NCBI GenBank assembly: GCA_950295325.1
Contig: OX485805.1
Coordinates: 36,195,501-36,259,500, forward strand
From: Polytrichum commune
Lineage: Eukaryota > Streptophyta > Polytrichopsida > Polytrichales > Polytrichaceae
Direction: 5' to 3'
DNA length: 64,000 nt
The notes under the pieces: generated by a model
Seen by the model: the letters and a program-made list of their open reading frames with translations, nothing else
Told to the model about the DNA's origin: nothing
The model's database searches: none
In this document: positions 1-10,059 of the stretch, piece by piece
Layout of the letters: each line of letters opens with the position of its first letter
How positions within the stretch are numbered: position 1 is the first letter of the stretch
Translations under genes and position numbers: made by a program

Positions 1-64
1 TTATCTAAGGGCATCAATGAATCCACAAATTTAGGCAAAGTCAACAAGCCATGGTACAAGGCTA

Positions 65-147
65 GGGCGAACCAACTCATACATTGGTTCTTTGGAGGCA
101 AGGGTTTAGGCATCCAACAAGGAATATGTGTATGGGTTGGTTCGCCC
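65..147 (+). mobile_element. R1: 83-bp miniature inverted-repeat element, copy 1
   Basis: The element begins GGGCGAACCAAC and ends GTTGGTTCGCCC, so its own termini are inverted repeats. A second copy of exactly the same length lies at 631-713 in the opposite orientation, and the two are nearly identical along their whole length. No coding capacity. I call it a MITE-like unit from structure and copy number within the window; no family name is assigned. Confidence 0.7.
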
Positions 148-462
148 AAATCATGGCACATGAGGTGCTTGTGGCCTCTAGCCTTGACAACAAACACGGA
201 GAACCGACCGCTAAGTCACAGATGAACCAGCGAGCAAGTCCAGTAATTCATGCATATGCATTTGCATCCGCGAACAGAGAATGGCCTCCATCCGGGATGC
301 TGGTAATTATTATTCTATATTTGAACATAGTACAAATTTAGTCCGAATTTATCTTGAAAATATTGATATTTTCTATATAATCCATTGAATCTACAAATTT
401 GTAAGTATAAGTCTAAATTTCGTAATGAAAGCATCATTTTACCCATCATTACCCATCCTTTT

Positions 463-578
463 AGAGGAATCTATGAAATATACGTCAAACTAACAAAACA
501 AAACAAAATCGGAAGGTGTCATCATGTGGACTTGGAAACACTAGGATCTTGACTAGTTATGCCCAAAATCCTCCCCGG
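463..578 (+). repeat. R8 dispersed repeat, copy 1
   Basis: Marked by GGACTTGGAAACACTAGG followed by a TTATGCCC-like segment. The same order of motifs recurs at 1838-1965 and 33490-33740 and, inverted, at 46030-46235. Similarity may extend upstream to about 200 (GACCGCTAAGTCACAGATGAAC). Non-coding; class unknown. Confidence 0.6.
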
Positions 579-630
579 AGATTGAGCCAAACTACCGCCT
601 TCATGGTGCACCCTACCACAATGGAGATTT

Positions 631-713
631 GGGCGAACCAATCCATACACTCGCTCCTTGTTGGATGCCTAAATCCTTGCCTCCAAGGAACCAATGTATG
701 GGTTGGTTCGCCC
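631..713 (-). mobile_element. R1: 83-bp miniature inverted-repeat element, copy 2
   Basis: This is the reverse complement of the unit at 65-147 with only a handful of substitutions. Together the two copies form a long inverted repeat around 148-630. That interval holds AT-rich sequence plus an R8 repeat, which could be an insertion between the arms. Confidence 0.7.
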
Positions 714-836
714 TAGCCCCACAATGGACTTAGTAAATATCTCTCTATTGACTCCATACTGCAAGCTGCAAGGTAAACTATGTCAAGAAATAGTTGTACC
801 ATTTGAAGCCATCTCCAATCCATAGAGAGGGGGAAT

Positions 837-1347
837 GAGGGCCACTTCACACAAGAGCCAAAAGCCGTGACCATGAAATTGTGAGAGCCCAAAAGAAAGT
901 GTCCAAAGGCCGTCCCGACAAACCTCCAAAATCATGTAGTGTGGTCACGGGCCGTCAAGTGTAGTGTGAAGTCATAGGTGACTGGGCCCTCAACCAAATG
1001 CTATTTCAATGAAATTCTATCTATGCGGGTCCTTGCACATGATAAAATAGAATATATCAATGGTTGTGAGCATTTGGAGTCCCTAGCTTGGAATATATCA
1101 ATGGTTTGTGTTAGGCCTACCTTCAAGAGGTGGTTTTTGAAAATAATCCAAGTGATCATGAAACATGATCCATTTGATGCCATGTAGGAGTTCATGTAGA
1201 CTTTACATCCATCTTGCATTCACTTACTCCGTTGGTTCCTCAAGCGTAGTGTGAAGTGAACTTGGACCAGCTCCGCCCTTTCCACCGATGAGAATGCTTG
1301 AAGTGTAATGGTCACAGGCTCTCAATCTCATGTGTGAAGTGACCCTT
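837..1347 (+). mobile_element. R2: about 510-bp terminal-inverted-repeat element, copy 1
   Basis: The left end GGCCACTTCACACAAGAG and the right end CTCATGTGTGAAGTGACC are inverted repeats. The whole body is repeated in the opposite orientation at 54728-55231, including an internal stretch with CAAGATGGATGTAAAG. Short overlapping ORFs inside are not conserved in frame between the copies. It looks like a non-autonomous DNA transposon; the superfamily is not determined. Confidence 0.75.
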
Positions 1348-1481
1348 ATTGTAAACGAGTGTACCTCTCATCCATCCAACATTAAAACGCTTGAAGTGTA
1401 GTGGTCATAGGCTCTCAGTCTCGTGTGTGAAGTGACCCTTATTATATACGAATGTACCTCTCATCCATCCAACATTAAAAC
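1296..1481 (+). repeat. Tandem duplication, 2 x 93 bp
   Basis: Units 1296-1388 and 1389-1481 are near identical. Each contains the right terminus of R2 (CATGTGTGAAGTGACC, or CGTGTGTGAAGTGACC in unit 2) fused to the left terminus of R3 (GTACCTCTCATCCATCC). The duplication therefore copied a junction between two transposon ends. Confidence 0.75.
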
Positions 1482-1730
1482 CTTGTAACGCCTATGCATA
1501 ACTTATATATAAGTTATGCATAATATATTAACTTATATATATCTTAACTTATATATAAGTTTGTTGCCGATACATCTCAAATGACCTCGAGAACACTAAT
1601 TTGGAGTCTTTAAAGTTAATGCCGATGTCAAATTCACTAAAGTAATAAGCAACCTCCGGGCTGCATATTATTTCAGGGTTTTTTTTATGTTGGATGAATG
1701 AGAGGTACGCTCGTACACACGATAATTCTC
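1437..1730 (+). mobile_element. R3: terminal-inverted-repeat element, copy 1, enlarged
   Basis: The left end reads GTACCTCTCATCCATCCAAC and the right end reads GTTGGATGAATGAGAGGTAC, an imperfect inverted pair. Shorter copies lie at 43770-43993 and 51721-51947. This copy is about 70 bp longer because of an AT-rich palindromic segment at 1493-1560, which includes a perfect 30-bp palindrome at 1493-1522. Confidence 0.75.
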
Positions 1731-1837
1731 TCGCTCCCCAATCTACGAACAAAGAGAGCTCGCCGCTCGTTAATCACAGATGAAGCAGTTGGGATTGAGA
1801 AATATCCAGTTCAAGTTTGACAGACAAATCAAATGAT

Positions 1838-1965
1838 CATTTTAGAGGAAATCACATATATATGAAGTAAATCTCAAATTATCAAAGAAAAACCGGGAGA
1901 AATCAGCATGTAGACCGGTTGGATTTGGAAACACTTGGATCCTCGACCGATTTTGCCCAGACTCT
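1838..1965 (+). repeat. R8 dispersed repeat, copy 2
   Basis: Shares the GGAAACACTTGGATC and TTTTGCCC motifs with the copies at 463 and 33490. Similarity probably starts near 1765 (TTAATCACAGATGAAGCAGT). Between here and the methionine synthase-like gene (about 1966-2319) I see only presumed 3'-flanking sequence of that gene. Confidence 0.55.
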
Positions 1966-2319
1966 CTTCGTTTACAATCTCCAGTTGAAGCCAGAGGCAT
2001 TACCCGGTCACGTCGCTGCAAGCAGCGAGAATTTTAAGCAACACTCTGAGCTCTCGGTCGCCAGGGAAACACAAACCTTCCATTAATCCTACCTCTACAT
2101 TACAACATACCGGTGGAGTCCAAGCACAACTAGGGACGCAGAAAACGCGTCGAATGGTTGTGGTTTATTATCCCCGGCGGATAGATTTCACAAAGCTTAC
2201 CACTTGCGAGTAATCAAAGCCAGCATCTCAAGGTCTGAGTTACCTTAACCAGGGCGGAGAATCGGTTGCAGGACAGATTGATACCGATGCAATGTCTCAA
2301 TCATGGCCAACAAATGTCA

Positions 2320-3462
2320 TTAGACTCCAAGCACTTGCGAAGCGAGCCGGACGCCTTCCAGACGGGCTGCAATCTTCTGCATTGCCACGTCGCGTGCGAA
2401 GTCCGGCGACCCGTGCTTCGGCTTCACGTCGCGGCTGAAAGGAGAGAATCCGCAGTCATCTGTCGCTCCAAGGCGCTCCAAGGGGATATACTTCGCAGCA
2501 AGCAAAAGCTCGTCACGGACGTGCTCAGCAGTCTCCACTTCCGGAGTGAGAGGGTTGATGACTCCAATGAAGCACACTTGCGGCACTCCGTTAGCGTCGG
2601 CCCGGCTGTGCTGGCCGCACAGCTTGTACACGCTCTCGCGATCCTCCTCGCTGGCGCACTGGATGAGGAAGTAGCCAGCGTTCATCTTGAACATGTGTTC
2701 CAGCAGCAGCGAGTACGGGACGTCCTTGCTGTGCACAGAGTCGCAGTCACCGCCGGGGCACGTGTGGATGCCAATGTTGCGCCTCTCGTCAACTGAGAAT
2801 CGATCTAGAACGCGGTTGTTTAAGTCGATAAACTCTTGCAGCATGTTCTTGCCTGTCCATGGGTTGCGCGAGTCGTTCTTGTTCGCCAGCCGGCCTTCAG
2901 TGAAGTCAATAGACACACGCACAGCGCCGGAGGCGAAGCACTGACGAATGTCTTTCTCGACCTCGTTGCACACGTCGTCCAAGAACTGCTCCCGCGGGTA
3001 GCCGGGGACCTCCTTGTCGAGCGGGTACAACAACATCATCATCGACGGTGAGATGACAGCCATTTTTAAAGGATGTGTTGCAACTTTCTTGTTCTTTTCG
3101 AGAAACTCGGATGCATAAGTCTTATACCTGAACGGGCCGCCTGTGAGGCGTGGCAATTGCCGGTGATGGCCATCATCGAATATGGCAAAGAACTGCCCAT
3201 CGCCAGCTAGATTTTCCACCAATCCGGTCCCCGCTAGAGTATCCGTGATGGAGTAGGTTGCGAAGCTCGATTTTTGTTGCTCGCCGTCGGTGACAATTGG
3301 CTCGCCTGTTGCCTCCAACCGCTTGATGGAGTCCACAGCCGCTTCCTCCTGCAAGGATTGAAGCTGCGACCAGGTTATCTCCCCTTTGTCGTAGTTGGCA
3401 TACGCCTCTTGCAGCTTCATCGGCCTCGGTAGAGAGCCGACGAGCTCGGTGGGGATCGGCAT
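2320..3462 (-). CDS. MetE/UROD-type cobalamin-independent methionine synthase-like protein (380 aa, intronless)
   Basis: The 380-residue protein resembles the C-terminal, zinc-binding half of cobalamin-independent methionine synthase (MetE; the short COG0620-type form), which transfers a methyl group to a thiol such as homocysteine. Visible features are an N-terminal TELVGSLPRP segment, a zinc-site-like HTC motif (H233, C235) in GIHTCPGGDC, and DDCGFSPF with C337, matching the third metal cysteine of the family. Plant MetE is normally about 765 aa, so this is a single-domain paralogue rather than canonical methionine synthase. I chose the ATG at 3462; the frame is open upstream to about 3483 but has no earlier ATG. 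No targeting peptide is obvious. The gene has no intron and is clearly richer in GC than the flanks, unlike the other genes here, which hints at acquisition by transfer or retroposition. The exact substrate is not known. Confidence 0.85.
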   Translation of the reverse strand: MPIPTELVGSLPRPMKLQEAYANYDKGEITWSQLQSLQEEAAVDSIKRLEATGEPIVTDGEQQKSSFATYSITDTLAGTGLVENLAGDGQFFAIFDDGHHRQLPRLTGGPFRYKTYASEFLEKNKKVATHPLKMAVISPSMMMLLYPLDKEVPGYPREQFLDDVCNEVEKDIRQCFASGAVRVSIDFTEGRLANKNDSRNPWTGKNMLQEFIDLNNRVLDRFSVDERRNIGIHTCPGGDCDSVHSKDVPYSLLLEHMFKMNAGYFLIQCASEEDRESVYKLCGQHSRADANGVPQVCFIGVINPLTPEVETAEHVRDELLLAAKYIPLERLGATDDCGFSPFSRDVKPKHGSPDFARDVAMQKIAARLEGVRLASQVLGV

Positions 3463-3476
3463 TTCTCTTGCACTAC

Positions 3477-3711
3477 CGATCAAACACGGTGCTCTAATTC
3501 AACTTATACGGTCAAATCAAACACAGAGTGCTCTTCAGCTTATACGATCTAATCAAACACAGAGTGCTCTTCAACTTGAACGATCAACCAAAGATAGACT
3601 TGCTCTCCAACTGAATAGATTGCCCTTCGACTTCTACAATCGATTCATTGACAGTGCTCATCTTCAACTGAACAGAATGCTAGACTTCAACTTATACGAT
3701 CAAATTATCAG
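3477..3711. repeat. Degenerate minisatellite, unit about 36 bp
   Basis: Units of about 36 bp built around ACGATCAAATCAAACACA and GAGTGCTCTTCAACTT are repeated head to tail. The first three are well conserved and later ones are truncated to about 24-36 bp. The array starts only 15 bp upstream of the MetE-like start codon, so it occupies the leader or promoter of that minus-strand gene. Read on the plus strand it gives a 12-residue repeating peptide, which I regard as incidental. Confidence 0.75.
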
Positions 3712-5812
3712 GTTGGCCACCCTCTCTTGATCGCCAATGTCAAAGGGACCCTGAGGCCAGAGTAGGACTCTCTAATTTTTATGTAACCAGCCACGGCCGA
3801 TTTTGTTTCAAACAATTTTTTCCTGCAACAATGACGCACAATAATCGCCACCGTGAGTCACGATTCCGGGCACTCGATATCATTTCTTTCTGCCATCCAT
3901 CATTCGACAGGCTAGCATTATCCTCTGGCTGTCACTAACTATCCACTTGTGTGTTTTTTTTCTTTTTTTTTCCCTTTGGTTTTTGGAATCCAATGGTGTT
4001 GACTGGCCTTGAGATGCTCCACCAGTCTCTCCAAGTTTTCTCATTACTATTGGCTTTTGAGGGTTTTTATTTCTTAGGGCTTAAGATGTCATTGCATGGT
4101 CTCCATGACAATTTATAATCCCTCTAGAATATGAAAAGCTAGTTTTCACTTGGTCTATGAGATTGAAGTCATATTCACAAAACTATATGTATATTTTGGC
4201 GACCTATGGTGAGAATGGGTAGTGACACCGATGTAGACAAAATCAATCGACCGTCAATGACAACATGTTGAGTTGACAGTTTGGAGATGGCCCAGGACAT
4301 TGGTTCATATGGACCATACCAAAATGGATCCAAACTAGTTCATTACAATAATAAAAATATGATGATTACAAATGGCTTAGATGATTAATTATATACACAC
4401 ACATCATGTATTTAAGTCTAGATCATTTATACAAGCCAAAATCTCCCTAAATTTCTTTCTCATACATGTATTGGTCCATCGTTAAGATAACTCCCGACAC
4501 ACACCATTGTACATGTCATTCTTCATTCAAAGTGATTGTGTCACTGCTGCTACGAGTGTATATAATATCACACACATGATGCCCATAATTTATCAAAGTG
4601 CTCCCCACGTACCACTCCAAAAGCAGTAGGCATCAACTTGCACTCATATAGAGTCTTTTTTCCAAGCAATTATCTCTTCAAAAAGGGGTGAAAAAGGGCC
4701 CATACATACATCGATCTTTACTTATCACTTGTGGTGTACTCCATCTTCTGGGCGTGATCAAGTGGATTGGATTCCTCGAGTTCGTTTTTATTTCACATAC
4801 TTCCGACCTTTCTTTGACAAACCGAAACAAATCAAAATTCCATTTAAACTAAGGTAAAATATGGATTTCTGGAGTTTGTTGAAAAAAGGTTGGTGGGTAT
4901 GGCAAGCCACTATTACAGTAATTTGATTTGCACAGAATGCCAAGAAAAGACTACAAAAAGGTAGAAGGAAATCAATTCTCATTAGCTAATTTAACTTCTT
5001 TGGCAAGGTGTTTGCTTTGAGTGAATGACCTACAATGGGATGAACGAGCATATTCTATCTTCTACCATCAGAGTCTAGATATATGAATAATATAATTCTT
5101 GTAGTAGGTCTGCATTTGGTATGGTGGTTAGTATCTTGTCTTGTATATATTTTCTATTTGAATGGAAAATGTTGGTGTAGTGTTGATGTGTGATGAAAGT
5201 GGGGAACTTCATAGCTTCAAAGCTGACAACTTTAAAACTCACAAATGGGTTGTTAGATTCCTGCAAGTGGAATGATCTCTGAGTTCAAACCCGAGTTCCC
5301 TTTTCAAAGCTCGTAGTTTCCACTATCTCACAACTTCAGTACTCGCCCTTTCAAAACTTCACAGCTTCGAAACTCACAAATTAATGGGGTGTTAGATCCA
5401 AATCTTCCGGATTTGCTCTTCTGGCCAAGAATTCAAGACCCACTCAAAGCGATGCAAAGGAGTACATGATGAACCACACTCTCAACGTGTGGGTTGCAAT
5501 GAAGAGAGACAAAGCAAGATCTACAAGCAAGCGACAAGAACAAAAGATGGAAAGATCCGTGACACCAAAGCACGCATGTTACTCATATTGTTCATAAATA
5601 CAGCGATGTTCTCAACACTACCCTCCAATGTCATAAAAAATGTCCATCAATACTCCCCACATCAAAGCCTACCGTACTACAATCAATGCTCATCAATATG
5701 TTCATCTCACACTCTTTCAAAAGCTCTCCACAAAAACCCTCATCATCGCTACATATGTCCCTCACTTCTGGATATCTAACCCACCAGTCCATCTAAAGAT
5801 CCTCGCAATCAT
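3712..5812. other. Intergenic DNA without a recognised gene
   Basis: AT-rich sequence with poly-T runs (3953-3975) and short chance ORFs only. No protein family, RNA gene or well-bounded repeat recognised. From about 5600 the plus strand becomes rich in C and A and poor in G, leading into the repeats and LINE fragment that follow. Confidence 0.5.
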
Positions 5813-6420
5813 CTCATCCAAACCCTCACTTGAGCTTTGCCAACGCCACCACTGCGATGGGCAACCCCCAGAAGTGACCTACAATCCTCCACCCAAACTT
5901 TTGACCCGAAGACACCATCAATACTCTCACCTTAGATCTAACCCAGGTTACACAAAGGTTCACCAGTATGGCAACCTCAAACCTCTTCAAGAGATTCTCA
6001 CAATTATAACATCATAACCCTCACTTAAGCTTGGGCACCACACTAGTGTGGTGCCCACCTCCCAAAAGTGATTCGAAATCCTCCACCAAAACTCCGGTTT
6101 TGAAGATGTCATCAACACTTTCAACTCAAATCTGACCACGATCCTAGAAATGCTCATCAATATGCCAATCCCAAACCCCTTCAAGATATCCCCACAAAAG
6201 CTCTCTAACCTCTCTACCTCTCATACTTAAACATCTACCTCTCATACCAATCGACCTAATCCACCAATCCACACAACCCTCTCATCAAAACCTTCACTCA
6301 AGTTGCACCAACACCAACACTCATATGTGCTCCAAATACAACCCAAAATCCTTCGCCAAAACTCCTTATCCAAGGATATCATCAGTCAATCCCAACAACC
6401 AACAAGGTGAGCCACCTTAT
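5813..6420 (+). repeat. Diverged tandem repeats, about 3 units, next to a LINE fragment
   Basis: Three units starting near 5813, 6010 and 6285 share the order AACCCTCACTTGAGCTTTG-like, then TCCTCCACCAAAACT-like, then a CATCAATACTCTCA-like segment. Unit lengths are about 197, 275 and 135 bp. They share the G-poor composition of the endonuclease fragment at 6639, so they may be the repeated 5' part of the same LINE. That link is inference. Confidence 0.5.
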
Positions 6421-6638
6421 AGCCACAACCACCTATGAATACATTATTAATCAACAAATCACTTATGAAAGAAAGATCACATCACAACAACTCCAACAAA
6501 ACCTCCCCAATTATCCCAAGTCAATTGACCTATGAATTCATTAAATGCAACTACCCTATAACCGGATTCACACCAAAACCAAACATTATCATGCCCACAC
6601 ATCCACTACCACAAACACAACCCACAAAAACCTCCACC

Positions 6639-7235
6639 ATGCATACTCACATTATTACATGGAACACATGGCATATCAACTCTAGTCTTCAAGACATTAT
6701 GGAACTAATAGAAAACATACAAATTGAACGCACAATTATTCTACTACAAGAAACCAAACTCTTAAAACACAAATCTACCACCTATATAGACAATAGATTC
6801 ACGGAATACAAAATCCTTCGTAATCACACAAATAACACAAATCTACGAGGAAACCCACAATTCACAACATTTGAACCCCCAAGAGGCGGCATCCTTGCCA
6901 TAATCCACATAAACATATACTCTACTAGAAATATTACCAAAATCCCCACACCAAAGAACATATCACCGTATTCACTAGCCTTTGAAATATCTAACAAACC
7001 ACTTACACCACTACTCATGATGAACCTATACATGCCCTGACATTCCACTAGCCTCCCACTCATCCCAATAGTCAAAGAGCAAATCAAAATCCTTACCAAA
7101 AACCACCCTACACACAAAGTGATATTAGCAAGGGACTTCGATAAAGACATCCTCCTAGTTGGCCGCATACACAATGACATTCCCCAAATCCCTAACCAGA
7201 GAACAAAGACTAGGCACAATTCATGCAAGGCCTAG
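6639..7235 (+). pseudogene. LINE apurinic-type endonuclease fragment (decayed)
   Basis: The conceptual translation from 6639 has, in order, the motifs of a non-LTR retrotransposon endonuclease: ITWNTWHIN (TWN-type start), ILLQETKL (catalytic QET), a RGGILAI segment, LYMP (the usual YAP), and ARDFDKDI in place of the usual GDFN. A TGA at 7038-7040 interrupts the frame and the same frame then continues to a TAG at 7233. No reverse transcriptase follows. The open frame extends upstream to about 6435. The sequence is strongly G-poor on this strand. A plain EEP-family hydrolase gene is less likely because of the stop and the missing metal-site residues. Confidence 0.65.
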
Positions 7236-8149
7236 ACCTTCATCCCCACTATTTTTTTAAGGGATGTTGTCTAATTGTGGGCACTTTCAACACCACATGC
7301 AACTTAACCTTGGATGGAATTGCGAATTCCCTTGTCCGGTCAACAAATGCCGATCACAAAAAGTGTTATTTCAAGCTTCAGAGTCGCAATATGGATTCAA
7401 AACTCAAAAGGGTCCCAAGTGATGATTATCGAGAAGAAGTCTATGGGCGATGAAAGCAGCTTCTAGCTTCTGGTGAGGCCACATCGCCTGTGCTTTCTCG
7501 ACCATCGGATCTGACCGATATAACCCTCTCCCCTAATCTCCTCCGTCCACTGCTTTCCCTCTTAATACAAACACATATGTGTTCCTAAATACTATGTTTA
7601 CTATGAACCTAGAATTGTAAAACTAGATTATGGACACATACCAATTGTTGAATGGTGTCTAGTCTTTACTACGAGCCTTGCCATAAGCTACATGCCCTAT
7701 TCAAACAATGCTTCTAAGTGGTTCTAACGCATATGGACATATTCAAGTATGGAAAGCACATATCCAAAAGAAAATGGTTCAAGAAAATGCTATGAATAAC
7801 AACCTCAAGTAGAAGTTCAAATTTTTTTCATATGTTCAACAATTATGTTCCACATTTGAATTCATCCATGTGTTGAAGTAATCTTTATATTGTTCTAGGA
7901 TCCCTATATGTGCCATAATGTTAGAACTTAATGGTAACCGTCATTGTAGGCTCGTCTACCTAATACCACTCAAATTTAGGTGTCCAATGAAGAAAAATGA
8001 CCATATACAGTCCTACATCTTCATAAGAACATATTGAACAAATATGTTGAAACATATTAACCTTTCCAAAGTATGCATGCATAAGTCGATTACTTTTTCA
8101 AACATTGGGAAACTTATATTTGAATGTTGTGCCGTAAAGCGTGTCTAAG
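7236..8149. other. Intergenic DNA without a recognised gene
   Basis: AT-rich, with no credible coding region. A short segment near 7940-7985 (ATACCACTCAAATTTAGGTG) resembles an inverted R6 terminus, so an eroded copy may lie here. Confidence 0.4.
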
Positions 8150-8460
8150 GAAAGACACCATAAAGATACATGTTTAAAGTAGATTGGACTACGCCTTCAA
8201 TTTTTTATTTACTACTTTACATTCAATACTCAACACAATACAGGGGAACCTATGTAATCATTAAAGAAAGCAACAAAACATGCACTTCCGATTACCATAA
8301 CCAAATTAAAGGATGTCCAATTTGCTTCAACTTTATCTTTTTACCATAGAATTGCTAAAGCAACACAAAATTTGAAAAGTTATAAATCCGATCAGAATAT
8401 AGAAGATGGAGAACTAGAAAAGCTTAATCAAACAACACCCACTTACATTGCTTACATATT
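8150..8460 (+). mobile_element. R5 dispersed element, diverged copy
   Basis: Contains the R5 landmarks in order: AAGACAC..., GATTGGACTACG, a CAACACAATACAGGGG segment, AACATGCACTTCCGATTACC, GCTAAAGCAACAC and the terminal AACACCCACTTACA. More diverged than the copies at 9312, 42330 and 45158. Confidence 0.55.
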
Positions 8461-8568
8461 GAATGATGTGTTTGGTTCACATCTTTGCTTTCCTTGCTTT
8501 GGCTGCATCAATGGGTATGAGGTATGTGAGTGTTATTTGGCTACTTTTCATAATCAGACACTTATATT

Positions 8569-9269
8569 TGATTGGTATGTGGTTAGGTGAGGTTCAAAGA
8601 ACAAACACCATAAAAAGACACAAATTTAAAGAATCTAAGTATTGAGTTAAGGAATCAACAAACATGCACTTCCAATAATCATTGTGTATAAAAAGGACAA
8701 TGTGAAGGTGGTGAGGCCGTTGCTCCGCCATTCCACACTATTCTTGCTTATATATATGTATATATAAACAAAAAAGGGCCACATGTCAAAGAACCCGTCT
8801 CAAAACAAACATGTGACAACAATGGATGAAACAAATATGGGAATAGGTGGGGGGGGGGTAACCTGGGGGAGGTGGCAAACATGGACAAAATATGACAAGC
8901 ATGACATAAGCAATAGGATAAAATATGACAATTTGGTTTAAAAAAAACAATTTTCTTCTTCTTAAAGTGCTCCATGGGGCATGATGATGGGTCATGGGGG
9001 CTTATGAACATGGGCATGTGCACTTGAATGCATGGGCATTTGAGGTTGGGTTCATCTAGAATATCAATTTATATGCACGGGTGTACTGGGCCATGATGGC
9101 ACAAGGTCCAAGCTATCAACAAAATAAGGGAAGATGTGAATTTAAATTTGACTTTTTGTTAACGCTTCATTGTAGACTTTCTAACGCAACACAAGTTTTG
9201 TTGTGTAATTTTGATTGATAGAAGCCAAGAACATGAAAAACAATCCAAATAACACCCACATACCTTAAC
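8569..9269 (+). mobile_element. R5 element split by an internal insertion
   Basis: The 5' portion (8569-8690) runs from TTGATTGGTATGTGG to CACTTCCAATAATCATTGTG. The 3' portion resumes at about 9118 (AAAATAAGGGAAGATG) and ends AACACCCACATACC. In intact copies these two halves are contiguous. The intervening roughly 430 bp (8690-9118) includes a TA-rich start, a run of about 10 G near 8849 and no ORF of note. It is presumably a separate insertion. Confidence 0.6.
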
Positions 9270-9311
9270 ATATGGTAGATGGCTTTAAGTGGCTATCTTC
9301 CTTAATCAAAT

Positions 9312-10005
9312 CCTATCGGTATGTGGTTGGGTGAGTATAAAGACACATGCTTAAAAGAGATTGGACTACATCTTCAAATATTGATACACTCAATAATGAA
9401 CACAATTGGGAGGACCTATGTATCCAATCAAGAAGTCAACATACATGCACTTCCAATAACCATGACTAAATTGGGGGAGGTCCAATTTTCAACATGTTTT
9501 TTTACAGATGATTCATCATAAATTTGCTAATGCAACAAGTTTGTTGTGTAAATATAATCAGTAGAAGTTGGAGAACATAACATTATTTGGTTGCATGGTT
9601 GTGTTCCATTCTATATTTAGCCTATGACATGGGCCTCCACTATCTTACCTTCATGAGAAGAAACTCATATAATAAGAAGAAAAGGACGTTGATATGAATT
9701 GTGAAAATATTGTGAATTGTGTCAGTTGTGTTAGTGATTATTGCTATGAATAATGCCCGGTTGAACAATACTTCATATGAATAGTGCCAGTATGGACAAT
9801 GATTCTTGTGAGTAGACTAGGAGTATAACTCCACCCAAATTTCCAATTTTTAGCCTGAATGTATGAATGATAAATGAATATTATCACTCTGCTTGAGGTC
9901 CCCACATAGTATAATTAACGTATTCTTAGGTCAATTGAGCTATTCCACATGGCTGAATAATGTTATGAACATGAAAAATGGACCAAATAACACCCACATA
10001 CTTTA
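9312..10005 (+). mobile_element. R5 element carrying a nested R7 element
   Basis: R5 begins near CGGTATGTGGTTGGGTG and ends AACACCCACATAC, with the body at 9312-9576 and the last part at 9967-10005. R7 (9577-9966) is inserted between them. The R5 ends GGTATGTGG..GGGTG and CACCCACATACC are inverted repeats. Confidence 0.7.
9577..9966 (+). mobile_element. R7: 390-bp element with 11-bp inverted termini and 4-bp target duplication
   Basis: The element starts ATAACATTATT and ends AATAATGTTAT, perfect 11-bp inverted repeats. It is flanked on both sides by GAAC (9573-9576 and 9967-9970), while uninterrupted R5 copies have this tetranucleotide once. That is direct evidence of insertion with a 4-bp target duplication. 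The interior has iterated GAATAGTG-like motifs and no ORF. A related copy lies at about 55738-56080. Confidence 0.75.
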
Positions 10006-10059
10006 CCACTGATGCAGCCGAGGACCCAAGTGAAGAAACACAGAAGTTAGCATAAGGGT

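Noticed and set aside
2266-2796. 176-codon plus-strand ORF
   Set aside because: It lies antisense within the MetE-like gene, whose GC-rich codons suppress stops on the other strand. It shows no recognisable domain.
3395-3730. Plus-strand ORF with a 12-residue repeating peptide
   Set aside because: The repeat unit is 36 bp, so any frame gives a periodic peptide. The ORF also overlaps the MetE-like start on the opposite strand. Treated as a minisatellite.
5813-6420. Possible CRISPR-like array
   Set aside because: The repeats are long, diverged and unevenly spaced without unique spacers, and the window is plant nuclear DNA.
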